Assembly: GCA_947503885.1 (NCBI GenBank)
Contig: CANNFD010000004.1
Span: forward strand, 186,001 to 250,000
Source: an uncultured Olleya sp.
GTDB lineage: Bacteria > Bacteroidota > Bacteroidia > Flavobacteriales > Flavobacteriaceae
Length of the DNA stretch: 64,000 nucleotides
Reading direction: 5' to 3'
A program made the translations under genes and the position numbers. The first letter of the stretch is position 1. Each line of letters starts with the position of its first letter. Positions 43,392 to 52,883 of the stretch are shown piece after piece. A model generated the notes under the pieces. It was not told the DNA's origin and did not search any database. It saw nothing but the letters and a program-made list of their open reading frames with translations.

Positions 43392-43754
43392 TTAACCTTC
43401 TTGATTTTGGTTTTGTGCTTCTAAAGCTTCCCAATATTCATAAGCACGACGTAAATGTGGGATTACAATTGTACCACCAACTAATGTTGCAATACTAAGG
43501 GTTTCCATAACTTGTGCTTTAGATAATCCTTCTTTATAACTGGACTCTAAATGGTATTTAATACAGTCGTCACAACGTAATACTGCAGAGGCTACTAAAC
43601 CTAGTAACTCTTTAGTTTTTACGTCTAATGCACCTTCAGAAAACGCATTGGTATCAAGGTTAAAAATTCGTTTGATTATTTTATTATTATCGCCCAAAAT
43701 TTTATCATTCATTTTTTCGCGATAGTCGTTAAATTCTTTAACTAGTTCTGACAT
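43392..43754 (-). CDS. Carboxymuconolactone decarboxylase/AhpD-like protein
   Basis: A 120-residue soluble protein with the redox motif CDDC in VLRCDDCIKYHLESSYKEG (about 58-76), matching the CxxC-x3-H pattern of AhpD-like peroxidase-reductase partners. It may act as a small alkylhydroperoxidase; decarboxylase activity is not implied. Its start overlaps the end of tatC by 17 bp. Confidence 0.9.
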   Translation of the reverse strand: MSELVKEFNDYREKMNDKILGDNNKIIKRIFNLDTNAFSEGALDVKTKELLGLVASAVLRCDDCIKYHLESSYKEGLSKAQVMETLSIATLVGGTIVIPHLRRAYEYWEALEAQNQNQEG

Positions 43755-44574
43755 CTTTTCTTAGATTTTTGTTTTGATTTTTCACTACAATTCGTGAGAT
43801 ATGTATACTAACCTCGTATAAAATTATTACAGGAATAGCTACAATTATTTGACTGGCAACATCTGGAGGAGTAATAACTGCAGATAAAATTAAAACTATA
43901 ACCAATGCAAATTTTCGATATTTTTTTAAAAATTCTGGGGTTACCAAACCAACTTTAGTAAGAAAGTATATTAATATTGGTAGTAAAAATATAATTCCTG
44001 AAGCTATAACAGATGCTCTAATTAACCCAATATAAGACGCAATGTCAATCTCGTTAGAGACTTCGCTACTTACGGAGTAGGTCCCTAAAAAGTTAATAGA
44101 TAATGGTGTAATAACATAGTAACCAAAAAGTACACCCATAAAAAATAATATAGATGAAATTACTATAAACCCTGTAGAAGTTCTTCTTTCTTTTGAAGTC
44201 AATCCAGGACTAATAAATCGCCATAGTTGATAAATAACATAAGGGAAAGCAACAATAAATCCAGCATAAATGGACGTCCAGATATGTATTGAAAATTGTC
44301 CAGCCATCTCACGGTTTTGGATTATAAATGGAAACGAATCTGCACAAAAACTAATGTCTTCTATTCCAAAAAACTGAGAGATTTTACACAACCATTGGTA
44401 GGTTGGAAAGCTCATTTTTTGAGGCGCAAACAAAATAGTGTCAAACAAAACACTAGGAAAACAAAACGCTACTAAACCGCATATAACAACCGCAGATACA
44501 ATTCTAATTAAATGCCATCTTAAGTCTTCAAGATGATCTAAAAAAGACATCTCGTTTACATTTTTTTTTGCCAT
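43738..44574 (-). CDS. tatC: Twin-arginine translocase subunit TatC
   Basis: A 278-residue protein with six hydrophobic segments. The N-terminal SFLDHLEDLRWHLI is the conserved cytoplasmic signal-recognition part and FRFISPGL-like YQLWRFISPGLTSKERR lies in the second loop. It recognises folded Tat substrates at the inner membrane. The loop between TM1 and TM2 is longer than in E. coli and contains two Cys (WLCKIS, SFCADS). It begins on the last base of kdsD (TAATG). Confidence 0.95.
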   Translation of the reverse strand: MAKKNVNEMSFLDHLEDLRWHLIRIVSAVVICGLVAFCFPSVLFDTILFAPQKMSFPTYQWLCKISQFFGIEDISFCADSFPFIIQNREMAGQFSIHIWTSIYAGFIVAFPYVIYQLWRFISPGLTSKERRTSTGFIVISSILFFMGVLFGYYVITPLSINFLGTYSVSSEVSNEIDIASYIGLIRASVIASGIIFLLPILIYFLTKVGLVTPEFLKKYRKFALVIVLILSAVITPPDVASQIIVAIPVIILYEVSIHISRIVVKNQNKNLRKDVRTS

Positions 44575-45539
44575 TATAAAATACCTTCTCTAATTAAATT
44601 GTGTAAGTGTACTACCCCTGCATACTTACCATTTTTTTGGACTAATAATTGTGAGATGCCATAAGTTTCTAAAATCTCCATAGCATCAATCGCCATAGCA
44701 TCTTCGTCAATATGTTTAGGATTAGCACTCATAATATCTTTTGCAGTTAAGTCATTAAAATTATCGACTTTACTTAGCATACGACGTAAATCTCCATCAG
44801 TAATAATACCAACAATTTTATTGTTTTCTGTAACCGCAGTTACCCCTAACATTTTTTCAGAAATCTCAACAATAACCTGTTTAATATTGGTATCTAAAGT
44901 AACTTCTGGTTTTTGGTTTACAGATGAAATATCTTGAACTCTTAAATATAATTTTTTGCCTAAAGCTCCACCAGGGTGGTATTTAGCAAAGTCTTTACTA
45001 GAAAAACCTCTTAATTCTAATAAGCTTACAGCTAAAGCATCTCCTAAAACTAACTGTGCAGTTGTACTAGTTGTTGGCGCTAAGTTATTTGGACACGCTT
45101 CTTTTTCGACAAAAGCATTTAATACAAAATCTGCTTGTTGCCCTAAAAATGAATCTTTATTACCTGTAATGGCAATCATTTTATTTTTAGCATTTTTTAT
45201 TAAAGGCACTAAAACTTTAATTTCGGGTGTGTTTCCGCTTTTAGAAATACAGATAACCACATCGTCTTGTAGGATTAGTCCTAAGTCACCATGGATAGCA
45301 TCTGCAGCATGCATAAACACAGCAGGTGTCCCTGTGGAGTTTAGTGTAGCGACTATTTTTGTAGCTATAATGGCGCTTTTACCTATACCTGTAATAATAA
45401 CACGACCTTTAGAATTGTATATTAATTCAACCGCTTCAGCAAAGTCATTGTCTATTAAATCCGATAAGTTTAATATTGACTGTCCTTCTAGTTTAATAGT
45501 TTCTTTTGCACTACTAATAATGGACGCTTTTGTTTTCAA
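44574..45539 (-). CDS. kdsD: Arabinose-5-phosphate isomerase (KdsD/KpsF)
   Basis: A 321-residue enzyme converting ribulose-5-phosphate to arabinose-5-phosphate, the first step of Kdo synthesis. It has a SIS domain (GIGKSAIIATKIVATLNSTG, HAADAIHGDLG) and two CBS domains (about 205-320). The only possible start is TTG at 45539, giving MKTKASIISSAKETI. It lies in an operon with tatC, the AhpD-like gene and lptB; Kdo and LPS export genes together support the LPS role rather than a capsular one. Confidence 0.94.
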   Translation of the reverse strand: MKTKASIISSAKETIKLEGQSILNLSDLIDNDFAEAVELIYNSKGRVIITGIGKSAIIATKIVATLNSTGTPAVFMHAADAIHGDLGLILQDDVVICISKSGNTPEIKVLVPLIKNAKNKMIAITGNKDSFLGQQADFVLNAFVEKEACPNNLAPTTSTTAQLVLGDALAVSLLELRGFSSKDFAKYHPGGALGKKLYLRVQDISSVNQKPEVTLDTNIKQVIVEISEKMLGVTAVTENNKIVGIITDGDLRRMLSKVDNFNDLTAKDIMSANPKHIDEDAMAIDAMEILETYGISQLLVQKNGKYAGVVHLHNLIREGIL

Positions 45540-45735
45540 TGTGTTTAATTTTTTTTGGTTTATAAAGATTTCACTATCTTTAGTCTTAATCTAAAATCAA
45601 CTTAGGATTATTAGATTAATAATTTGGACAAATTTAGCGAAAAAATTGAGAGGGGAATTCAATTAATAGCAACTATTTATAGTTTGTCTAAAGTATGTAA
45701 GTGTAAATAATTAATTAAATACGAAAGTTTATATA

Positions 45736-47928
45736 GTGAAAAGCGATCTGCATTCAGCACTAAAAAAATACTTTGGCTTTGGCGAGTTTAAAGGACTTCA
45801 AGAACAAGTCATTAAAAGTATCTTAAATCAACAAAATACATTTGTAATCATGCCTACTGGTGGTGGTAAAAGTTTGTGCTACCAATTACCGGCTTTAATG
45901 CAAGAGGGGACTGCTATTGTAGTATCCCCTTTAATTGCTTTAATGAAAAACCAGGTGGATGCCATTAGAGGGATCTCTAACGAAAACGGTGTTGCACATG
46001 TTTTAAACTCGTCTTTAAATAAGACCGAAATTAAACAGGTAAAGGAAGATATTACAAATGGTATTACTAAATTATTATATGTCGCACCAGAATCTTTAAC
46101 TAAAGAGGAAAACGTTGAGTTTTTACGAACCGTAAAAATATCATTCATGGCAGTGGATGAAGCCCATTGTATTAGTGAGTGGGGACACGATTTTAGACCA
46201 GAATATCGTAATCTAAGGTCAATTATAAAACGAATTGGTGATAATATACCAATTATAGGGTTAACAGCTACTGCAACACCAAAAGTACAAGAGGATATCT
46301 TAAAAAACTTAGGGATGCATGATGCTAATACCTTTAAAGCGTCATTTAATAGACCTAATTTATATTACGAGATACGTCCAAAAACAAAAAATGTAGATTC
46401 TGATATTATTCGTTTTGTAAAACAAAACGAAGGTAAGTCAGGTATCATTTACTGTTTAAGTCGTAAACGTGTGGAGGAGTTGTCTCAAGTCCTACAAGTT
46501 AATGGGATAAAAGCGGTGCCTTATCACGCAGGTTTAGATGCAAAAAAACGATCTAAACATCAAGACATGTTTTTGATGGAAGATATAGACGTGGTAGTTG
46601 CAACCATCGCATTTGGGATGGGGATTGATAAACCGGATGTCCGTTTTGTAATCCACCATGATATTCCTAAAAGTATAGAGAGTTATTATCAAGAAACTGG
46701 TCGCGCAGGTCGGGACGGTGGAGAAGGACATTGTTTAGCCTATTACGCTTATAAAGACATTGAAAAATTAGAAAAATTTATGTCAGGTAAGCCTGTAGCA
46801 GAGCAGGAAATTGGTCAAGCATTGTTGCAAGAGGTTGTCGCTTTCGCGGAAACTTCAATATCACGACGTAAATTTATATTGCATTATTTTGGTGAAGCTT
46901 TTGATAACAAAACTGGCGAAGGTGGTGATATGGATGATAATATGCGTCATCCAAAAGAAAAACAAGAAGCAAAAGATGATGTTAAGTTACTTTTAGAAAT
47001 TGTTGATGCTACTAACGAAAAATATAAAGCTAAAGAGTTAGTTAATGTTATCGTTGGAAAATCTAATGCATTAATTAGTTCTCATAAAACAGACGATCAA
47101 CCCTTTTTTGGAAAAGGAAAAGACAAAGATAAATCCTATTGGATGGCATTAACGCGCCAAGTACTAGTTACAGGTTCTCTAAAAAAAGATATTGAAACCT
47201 ATGGTGTGATTAAATTAACACAAAAGGGTAGAGATTTTATTAAAAATCCGACCTCGTTTATGATGACTAAAGACCACGAGTTTAGTGAGCAAACAGACAA
47301 TTCTATTGTTACTGCACAAAGCGGTACTGGTGCTGTTGTTGATGAGCAGCTAATGAAAATGCTTAAGGATTTACGAAAAACCAATGCTAAAAAATTAGGT
47401 GTACCACCTTTTGTGATTTTTCAAGATCCATCTTTAGAGGATATGGCATTAAAATATCCAGTGTCTTTAGAAGAATTATCCAATGTACATGGTGTAGGAG
47501 AGGGTAAAGCTAAAAAATATGGTAAAGATTTTGTTAAGCTTATTGCACAATATGTAGAGGACAATGATATTATTAGACCAGACGATTTAGTTGTTAAGTC
47601 AACTGGAAGTAATTCTGCTTTAAAATTATATATTATTCAAAACGTAGACAGGAAACTACCATTGACAGACATTGCATCTGCAAAAGGTATGGAAATGGCT
47701 GCCTTTATTAAAGAAATGGAGGCGATTGTGTTTTCTGGAACTAAATTAAATATTGATTATTGGATTAACGATATTTTAGATGAAGACCAACAAGAAGAAA
47801 TCCATGATTACTTTATGGAGTCCGAAACCGATAAAATAGATGTTGCTATCGATGAGTTTGATGGTGATTATGATGATGAAGAGTTACGATTATATCGTAT
47901 TAAATTTATCAGTGAAGTGGCAAATTAA
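45736..47928 (+). CDS. recQ: ATP-dependent DNA helicase RecQ
   Basis: A 730-residue superfamily 2 helicase. Walker A is MPTGGGKS (K45), the DEAH box is at 141-144 with HCISEWGHDFRPEYR behind it, and motif VI is YYQETGRAGRDG (about 315-326). An RQC-like zinc/winged-helix region and an HRDC domain (about 545-625, QLMKMLKDLRKTNAKKLGV) follow, and an acidic C-terminal tail of ~100 residues ends the chain. The start is GTG at 45736. It acts in replication-fork and recombination repair. Confidence 0.95.
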   Translation: MKSDLHSALKKYFGFGEFKGLQEQVIKSILNQQNTFVIMPTGGGKSLCYQLPALMQEGTAIVVSPLIALMKNQVDAIRGISNENGVAHVLNSSLNKTEIKQVKEDITNGITKLLYVAPESLTKEENVEFLRTVKISFMAVDEAHCISEWGHDFRPEYRNLRSIIKRIGDNIPIIGLTATATPKVQEDILKNLGMHDANTFKASFNRPNLYYEIRPKTKNVDSDIIRFVKQNEGKSGIIYCLSRKRVEELSQVLQVNGIKAVPYHAGLDAKKRSKHQDMFLMEDIDVVVATIAFGMGIDKPDVRFVIHHDIPKSIESYYQETGRAGRDGGEGHCLAYYAYKDIEKLEKFMSGKPVAEQEIGQALLQEVVAFAETSISRRKFILHYFGEAFDNKTGEGGDMDDNMRHPKEKQEAKDDVKLLLEIVDATNEKYKAKELVNVIVGKSNALISSHKTDDQPFFGKGKDKDKSYWMALTRQVLVTGSLKKDIETYGVIKLTQKGRDFIKNPTSFMMTKDHEFSEQTDNSIVTAQSGTGAVVDEQLMKMLKDLRKTNAKKLGVPPFVIFQDPSLEDMALKYPVSLEELSNVHGVGEGKAKKYGKDFVKLIAQYVEDNDIIRPDDLVVKSTGSNSALKLYIIQNVDRKLPLTDIASAKGMEMAAFIKEMEAIVFSGTKLNIDYWINDILDEDQQEEIHDYFMESETDKIDVAIDEFDGDYDDEELRLYRIKFISEVAN

Positions 47929-47956
47929 ACCGTTAAACATCACAAATTAAATATTT

Positions 47957-47993
47957 AAAAAGGTCTAATAACTTAAGTTGTTAGGCCTTTTTT
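47957..47993. terminator. Bidirectional terminator between recQ and the next gene
   Basis: AGGTCTAATAACTT/AAGTTGTTAGGCCT forms a 13-14-bp stem with two G-U pairs and A/T tracts on both sides. The stop codon of the convergent minus-strand gene (47981-47983) lies inside it. Confidence 0.9.
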
Positions 47994-48436
47994 GTGTCAG
48001 CTTCATAAGGATTAAAAACCAAAGTGTGTTTTTTAACTTTAAGCGTTATGTTTTTAATTTTAGAACGCTTGATGTTTTCAGCAGCTTCTTTTTCAATTTC
48101 AAAATCTATTCTAGTAACGTAGCCATCAATAACAGCCATATTTTCAGACTCAAACTCGTCCATGTCGGATTTTAAATCTAAAGTATGGTCACCATTATCA
48201 ATTAAAAGTCTAGCGCCATTTTTTGCTTTTACTTTTAATTTTCCAACAATAAAAGTTTGTAAAAAGTAATAACCACCAAGCTCTGCATACCCAGCATAAA
48301 TTACATTTTGATTTGCAATAGCCACAGGCTCGTCCTCGCTATGGTTTAAAATAGTGTCAATATAATTGGTATTATCTAGTTGGTCTTTTTTCTGATCTTT
48401 AACGTTACTACCAAATAGCTTACTAAATACACCCAT
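47981..48436 (-). CDS. Conserved hypothetical protein
   Basis: A 151-residue soluble protein, highly charged, with no motif I can name. The N-terminus (MGVFSKLFGSN) is amphipathic. The core from about 45 to 130 reads as alternating beta strands (YAGYAELGGYYFLQTFIVGK, LKVKAKNGARLLIDNGDHTL), followed by a helix and a short basic end. It ends in the terminator shared with recQ. Monocistronic. Confidence 0.75.
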   Translation of the reverse strand: MGVFSKLFGSNVKDQKKDQLDNTNYIDTILNHSEDEPVAIANQNVIYAGYAELGGYYFLQTFIVGKLKVKAKNGARLLIDNGDHTLDLKSDMDEFESENMAVIDGYVTRIDFEIEKEAAENIKRSKIKNITLKVKKHTLVFNPYEADTKKA

Positions 48437-48533
48437 AATTTTTTTTAATTTTTTTCAAATCTAATAAAATTTTGTAGAAATGATTTGGTTAAAAAAAATC
48501 ATCTAGCATTACGCATTACTTTTAACTTCTTTA

Positions 48534-48541
48534 TATCTTTG
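48534..48541 (+). promoter_or_regulatory. -7 box of the PPIase gene
   Basis: TATCTTTG followed by C is a perfect Bacteroidetes -7 box, 22 nt before the ATG. No TTG is found at the usual upstream distance. Confidence 0.7.
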
Positions 48542-48563
48542 CACTTCATTAAAAAACAATGTA

Positions 48564-49496
48564 ATGCAAGACGGTTTATACGCAAAATTTAATACGAATA
48601 AAGGCGAAATTTTAGTCGCTTTAGAATTTGAAAAAACACCTGGAACGGTAGGTAACTTTGTTGCTTTAGCTGAAGGGAATATGGAAAACGAAGTTAAACC
48701 ACAAGGAACACCTTACTACGATGGATTAAAATTTCACCGAGTTATTGATAACTTCATGATTCAAGGTGGTTGTCCATTGGGTAGTGGATCAGGTAACCCT
48801 GGGTATAAGTTTGATGACGAGTTTCATCCTGACTTAAAACACAATGGACCTGGAATATTAAGTATGGCAAATGCTGGACCAGGTACTAATGGAAGTCAGT
48901 TTTTTATAACACACGTTGCTACAGATTGGTTAGATGGTAATCATACTGTTTTTGGAAACGTAGTAAAAGGTCAAGAAGTTGTAGATGCAATTGCACAAGG
49001 GGATCTTATCGAAACTTTAGAAATTGTAAGAGTTGGTGCAGCTGCAGAAAACTTTAATGCAATTGAAGCGTTTAGAACTTTTGAAGGCGCAAGAGAAAGA
49101 CGTATCGCAGAAGAGCGTGAAGCTAAACGTGCAGAATTAGATAAATTAGCTGCAGGTTTTGAAGAAACTAAAAGTGGTTTACGTTACCAAATCATCCAAA
49201 AAGGAGCTGGTAAAAAAGCAGAAAAAGGAAATCAAGTATCAGTACATTATAAAGGACAATTAGCAGACGGAACTGTGTTTGATAGTTCTTACAAGCGTAA
49301 TCAACCTTTAGATTTTCAAGTAGGAGTTGGTCAAGTTATCTCTGGTTGGGATGAAGGGATTCAGTTATTAAATGTTGGTGATAAAGCGCGTTTTGTAATA
49401 CCTTCAGACTTAGGTTACGGAGCAAGAGGCGCTGGAGGTGCAATACCACCTAATGCAGTGCTTATCTTTGACGTAGAGTTAGTTGACGTTAAATAA
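48564..49496 (+). CDS. Cyclophilin-FKBP fusion peptidyl-prolyl isomerase
   Basis: A 310-residue protein joining two unrelated prolyl isomerases. Residues 1-165 are a cyclophilin (FHRVIDNFMIQGGCPLGSGS, GTNGSQFFITH). After a charged helical linker (about 168-200, ARERRIAEEREAKRAEL), residues 205-310 are an FKBP (QVSVHYKGQLADGTVFDSSY, GWDEGIQLLNVGDKARF). No signal peptide is present, so it is cytosolic. The fusion is a known arrangement in Bacteroidetes. It should speed folding at proline bonds. Confidence 0.95.
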   Translation: MQDGLYAKFNTNKGEILVALEFEKTPGTVGNFVALAEGNMENEVKPQGTPYYDGLKFHRVIDNFMIQGGCPLGSGSGNPGYKFDDEFHPDLKHNGPGILSMANAGPGTNGSQFFITHVATDWLDGNHTVFGNVVKGQEVVDAIAQGDLIETLEIVRVGAAAENFNAIEAFRTFEGARERRIAEEREAKRAELDKLAAGFEETKSGLRYQIIQKGAGKKAEKGNQVSVHYKGQLADGTVFDSSYKRNQPLDFQVGVGQVISGWDEGIQLLNVGDKARFVIPSDLGYGARGAGGAIPPNAVLIFDVELVDVK

Positions 49497-49542
49497 TAAT
49501 TATTTTATTTAGCTAGTCTAAATAAATTTATACTAAATATAT

Positions 49543-49578
49543 AAAGCCTCAAAAGTTTTAAACTTTTGAGGCTTTTTT
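49543..49578. terminator. Bidirectional terminator after the PPIase gene
   Basis: AAGCCTCAAAAGTTT-T-AAACTTTTGAGGCTT is a 15-bp perfect stem followed by a T-tract. It serves the PPIase gene and the convergent methyltransferase gene, whose stop codon starts at the edge of it. Confidence 0.93.
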
Positions 49579-50294
49579 TATTGCTTTATTTTTCGGCCTT
49601 TAATTCCGCTTGCGCAACCATAAAAATAGTTTACATACTCAACTTCAAATCCTAATTGTTTAAAAATTTGATAGGCATTTTTAGAATTCTCAAAACGTTC
49701 AGTATAAATTCCTAACATTTTATATGTTTCAGGACTACCCAGAAATACTTTACCTATAAGTGGTATTATATTTTTAAGATAAAATAAATAAAAGGGTTTT
49801 AGCATTTTGTTATTAGGAACAGAAACATCAATAAGCGAGAATTTACCGTTTGGTTTTAATATACGGTCAATTTGTAAAGCTAATTTTTCTAGTTGTTTGT
49901 CATTAAATGTTTTTAATCCAAAGCCCGAAATGACGACATCTGCAGATTGGTTTGCGATTGAGTTTTCAAAAACATTTTCCTTTAGAATTTTAATAGACGC
50001 ATTTTTAAATTTGTCTTTATTTTTATTTGCACGATTAATCATTTCTGTAGAGAAATCAAGACCAATTAGCTTTGAATCTTTATCAGAATTTTTAAGAATA
50101 TATTTCCAACATTCTCCCATTCCGGTCATTAAATCAACTACTGTTTTTCCCTTTTTAATTTTAATGTCTTCAATACATTGTCTTCTCCATCTTTCGCTAA
50201 ACCCAAATGAGGTGATATAATTCATTTTAGAGTAGGAGGTACTCATTTTGTCAAATAGTTTTTCGATAAATATAGGCTCGTAAATGTCGTTCAT
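49578..50294 (-). CDS. UbiE/MenG-like class I methyltransferase
   Basis: A 238-residue SAM-dependent methyltransferase. The glycine-rich motif is VVDLMTGMGECWKYI (about 53-67), an acidic motif II is at LIGLDFSTEMINRA (about 78-91) and VISGFGLKTF (about 118-127) is typical of the UbiE/COQ5 group. The N-terminal FDKMSTSYSKMNYITSFG also fits. It might methylate a quinone or another small molecule. A full menaquinone operon is not seen here, so the substrate is open. Confidence 0.85.
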   Translation of the reverse strand: MNDIYEPIFIEKLFDKMSTSYSKMNYITSFGFSERWRRQCIEDIKIKKGKTVVDLMTGMGECWKYILKNSDKDSKLIGLDFSTEMINRANKNKDKFKNASIKILKENVFENSIANQSADVVISGFGLKTFNDKQLEKLALQIDRILKPNGKFSLIDVSVPNNKMLKPFYLFYLKNIIPLIGKVFLGSPETYKMLGIYTERFENSKNAYQIFKQLGFEVEYVNYFYGCASGIKGRKIKQ

Positions 50295-50551
50295 TAGTTG
50301 GTTTTAGATTAGTTTTGAAGCCTGTTTAACAGTTTTTATTTACTGCTTTTTAGAGACTTGGTTAATGACTAATAGAGGTTGTTTTTGCTTAGTTTTTGTT
50401 TTTCAATTAGGTTTAGATTTTTTTAATTACTAACCCTTTTATTATTTACACACAACTAATTCTATAACAACTAAAATACGCTTTATCCAATAAAAATTTC
50501 TTGATAAGACAACTTTTATTAAATTGCAGTATAACCACAAATCAACTGTTA

Positions 50552-50887
50552 ATGAGTGCTACAATTCAATTTGACGACTTTACCAAAGTAGATCTACGTA
50601 TTGGTACAATTATAGATGTTAATGATTTTCCGGATGCTATAAAACCAGCCTATCAATTAACCATTGATTTTGGTGGTTTAGGAATAAAAAAAACTAGTGC
50701 TCAAATCACTACTTTATATACAAAAGAAACTCTGATTAACAGACAAATTGTTGCTGTTGTCAATTTTCCAAAAAAACAAATTGCTAAGTTTATGAGCGAG
50801 TGTTTGGTTGTTGGAGCAGTGGATGGTAAGGCTGTTATTTTACTTAACCCAGAAAGTAATGTGCCAAATGGTACAGTGGTCTCTTAA
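50552..50887 (+). CDS. csaA: CsaA-like tRNA-binding-domain chaperone
   Basis: A 111-residue protein that is a single OB-fold tRNA-binding domain: FTKVDLRIGTIIDV (about 9-22), then LVVGAVDGKAVILLNPESNV near the C-terminus. CsaA proteins are dimers with protein-secretion chaperone or tRNA-related activity. The frame is open from 50501 (TTG), but the ATG at 50552 gives the normal family N-terminus and length, so it is used. Confidence 0.92.
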   Translation: MSATIQFDDFTKVDLRIGTIIDVNDFPDAIKPAYQLTIDFGGLGIKKTSAQITTLYTKETLINRQIVAVVNFPKKQIAKFMSECLVVGAVDGKAVILLNPESNVPNGTVVS

Positions 50888-50890
50888 TTT

Positions 50891-51790
50891 ATGTCAGATG
50901 TAAATCAAGCGGAAATTGACTTTGACGCTAACGGGCTTTTTATATTAAACATTGCACTTGCTATTGTTATGTTTGGTGTTGCATTAGGGATAAATCTTAA
51001 AGATTTTAAACAATTAGTAAAGCAACCTAAACCTATACTTATAGGTCTGTTATCTCAATTTATCTTATTACCATTAGTAACATTTTTATTAGTAGTATTA
51101 ATACAACCAGTACCTAGTATTGCTTTAGGCATGTTTATGGTTGCAGCTTGTCCGGGCGGAAACATCAGTAATTTTATAACACATTTATCTAAAGGAAACA
51201 CAGCACTGTCCATTAGTTTAACTGCTTTTGCATCTGTGTTGGCTTTGGTTTTTACTCCTTTTAATTTTCAGTTATATGGTAATTTATATGGACCGACTTC
51301 AAGTATTTTAAAGTCGGTAACCCTGCATCCTTTGGCTATTTTTAAAATTATGTTTTTAATTTTAGGTATTCCGTTATTTTTAGGGATGTTATTTAATTAT
51401 TACAATCCTAAATGGTCTGTAAAACTATCTAAGATTTTAAAGCCATTATCTATTTTAATTTTTATAAGTATTGTTATTGTTGCTTTTTCTAAAAATATTG
51501 ATGTTTTTACAAGTTTTATTCATCATGTTTTGGCTATCGGCATTGGACATAATATTGTTGCATTGTTATTAGGATTTGGTGTTGCAAAATTATTTAGACT
51601 CACTTTTAAAAATCAAAAAACATTAAGCATAGAAACCGGAATCCAAAATTCTGGTTTGGGATTATTATTAGTATTTACTTTTTTTAATGGTTTAGGCGGG
51701 ATGGCTGTTTTGGTAGCCTTTTGGGGTATTTGGCATATAATTTCCGGATTATTATTAGCTTCTTTTTGGAGCAGAACAACTAAAAGTTAG
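50891..51790 (+). CDS. Bile acid:sodium symporter family (BASS) transporter
   Basis: A 299-residue membrane protein with about nine to ten hydrophobic segments. AACPGGNISNFITHLSKGNTALS (written here in part: ACPGGNISNF) is the crossover motif of the BASS fold, and IETGIQNSGLGLLLVFTFF is the second. It should import an organic acid with sodium; the substrate cannot be told. It starts 3 nt after csaA and ends 7 nt before the acyltransferase gene. Confidence 0.92.
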   Translation: MSDVNQAEIDFDANGLFILNIALAIVMFGVALGINLKDFKQLVKQPKPILIGLLSQFILLPLVTFLLVVLIQPVPSIALGMFMVAACPGGNISNFITHLSKGNTALSISLTAFASVLALVFTPFNFQLYGNLYGPTSSILKSVTLHPLAIFKIMFLILGIPLFLGMLFNYYNPKWSVKLSKILKPLSILIFISIVIVAFSKNIDVFTSFIHHVLAIGIGHNIVALLLGFGVAKLFRLTFKNQKTLSIETGIQNSGLGLLLVFTFFNGLGGMAVLVAFWGIWHIISGLLLASFWSRTTKS

Positions 51791-51797
51791 ATTTCAT

Positions 51798-52826
51798 TTG
51801 AAAAAAATATGGCTATATAGTGTTAGGGCATACATCCAATTAGGGTTGTTTTTTTATTATAAAAAAATAATCTTAAAAGGTAAAATACTTGTGCCAAAAA
51901 ATCAAGCAGTCTTATTTTTAGGAAATCATCAAAATGCTTTATTAGATGCATTGTTAATTGCAACAAAATCCGGTCGGACCAGTTATTTTTTAACCAGAGC
52001 AGGAGTATTTAAAAATCCAATGGTTAGTCGTTTGCTAAAAAGCCTAAATATGCTTCCGGTATATAGGGTAAGAGATGGTTGGAGTACTGTTACTAAAAAT
52101 AAATCAGTGTTTAGTAATACTGTAGCTTTGTTGCATAATAATGAAGCAATAGCCATATTTCCGGAAGGGAATCATAACCTTGCTAGACGTGTACGAGCTT
52201 TAAGTAAAGGGTTTACAAGGATTGTAATAGAGCATAGGTCAAAACATCCAGAGCAAGTTGTTAATCTAATACCAGTAGGACTTAATTACAATGCTCCAAA
52301 ATCCATGGGAAGTTGTGTGGCTATTTATTTTGCTAAAGCAATACCATCTACTAATTATAATCATTTAACCGACGTAGATGCCACAAATCAAATTAAAGCA
52401 GATGTTTTTAATATTATGTCTAGATTAACTACGCAAATTCCTGAAGTAAACTATGATCAGGTTTTAGAAAAGTTAATAGCTTTAAATGTAGATTTTACTA
52501 ATCCTGAAGAAGTTAATCAATGCATTGCCTCAAATTTTGAAAACTGTATTACAAAAATAGACACTAAAAGTTTAATTAAATCTATACTTAAACCGGTTGT
52601 CTATTTCGTTTTATTTTTACCAATTATTGTTTGGAGGCAGCTTATAATTCCTAAAATAAAAGAGGACGAATTTTTATCCACCTTTAGATTTGCAGTTTGT
52701 ATTACTTTAGTTCCTTTGTGGTTGTTAATTGTATTTGTAATAGGATGCTTAGCTGTAGGGGTGCTGTCAAGTATTTTGTCATTACTTATTATTATAATTT
52801 TACTTATAGCTTATAACAAGGCATAA
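51798..52826 (+). CDS. PlsC-like 1-acylglycerol-phosphate acyltransferase family protein
   Basis: A 342-residue membrane-associated acyltransferase. The motif NHQNALLDALL (about 43-53) holds the catalytic His, here with an HX5D rather than the HX4D spacing, a form I associate with a Bacteroidetes subgroup. FPEGNHN (about 118-124) is the second motif. The C-terminal 90 residues contain two or three hydrophobic segments. Start is TTG at 51798, 8 nt after the BASS stop. It may transfer acyl chains to lysophospholipid or a related lipid such as ornithine or glycine lipid. Confidence 0.85.
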   Translation: MKKIWLYSVRAYIQLGLFFYYKKIILKGKILVPKNQAVLFLGNHQNALLDALLIATKSGRTSYFLTRAGVFKNPMVSRLLKSLNMLPVYRVRDGWSTVTKNKSVFSNTVALLHNNEAIAIFPEGNHNLARRVRALSKGFTRIVIEHRSKHPEQVVNLIPVGLNYNAPKSMGSCVAIYFAKAIPSTNYNHLTDVDATNQIKADVFNIMSRLTTQIPEVNYDQVLEKLIALNVDFTNPEEVNQCIASNFENCITKIDTKSLIKSILKPVVYFVLFLPIIVWRQLIIPKIKEDEFLSTFRFAVCITLVPLWLLIVFVIGCLAVGVLSSILSLLIIIILLIAYNKA

Positions 52827-52827
52827 A

Positions 52828-52857
52828 AAAACCTTTTCTGTTTAAAGAAAAGGTTTT
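52828..52857. terminator. Terminator after the csaA-BASS-plsC-like group
   Basis: AAAACCTTTTCT-GTTTAA-AGAAAAGGTTTT is a 12-bp stem with A/T flanks. Confidence 0.88.
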
Positions 52858-52883
52858 AAATACTATTTTATGCTAATACTTTA

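Noticed and set aside
44956-45594. 212-codon plus-strand open frame
   Set aside because: It is antisense to kdsD, which has clear SIS and CBS domains.
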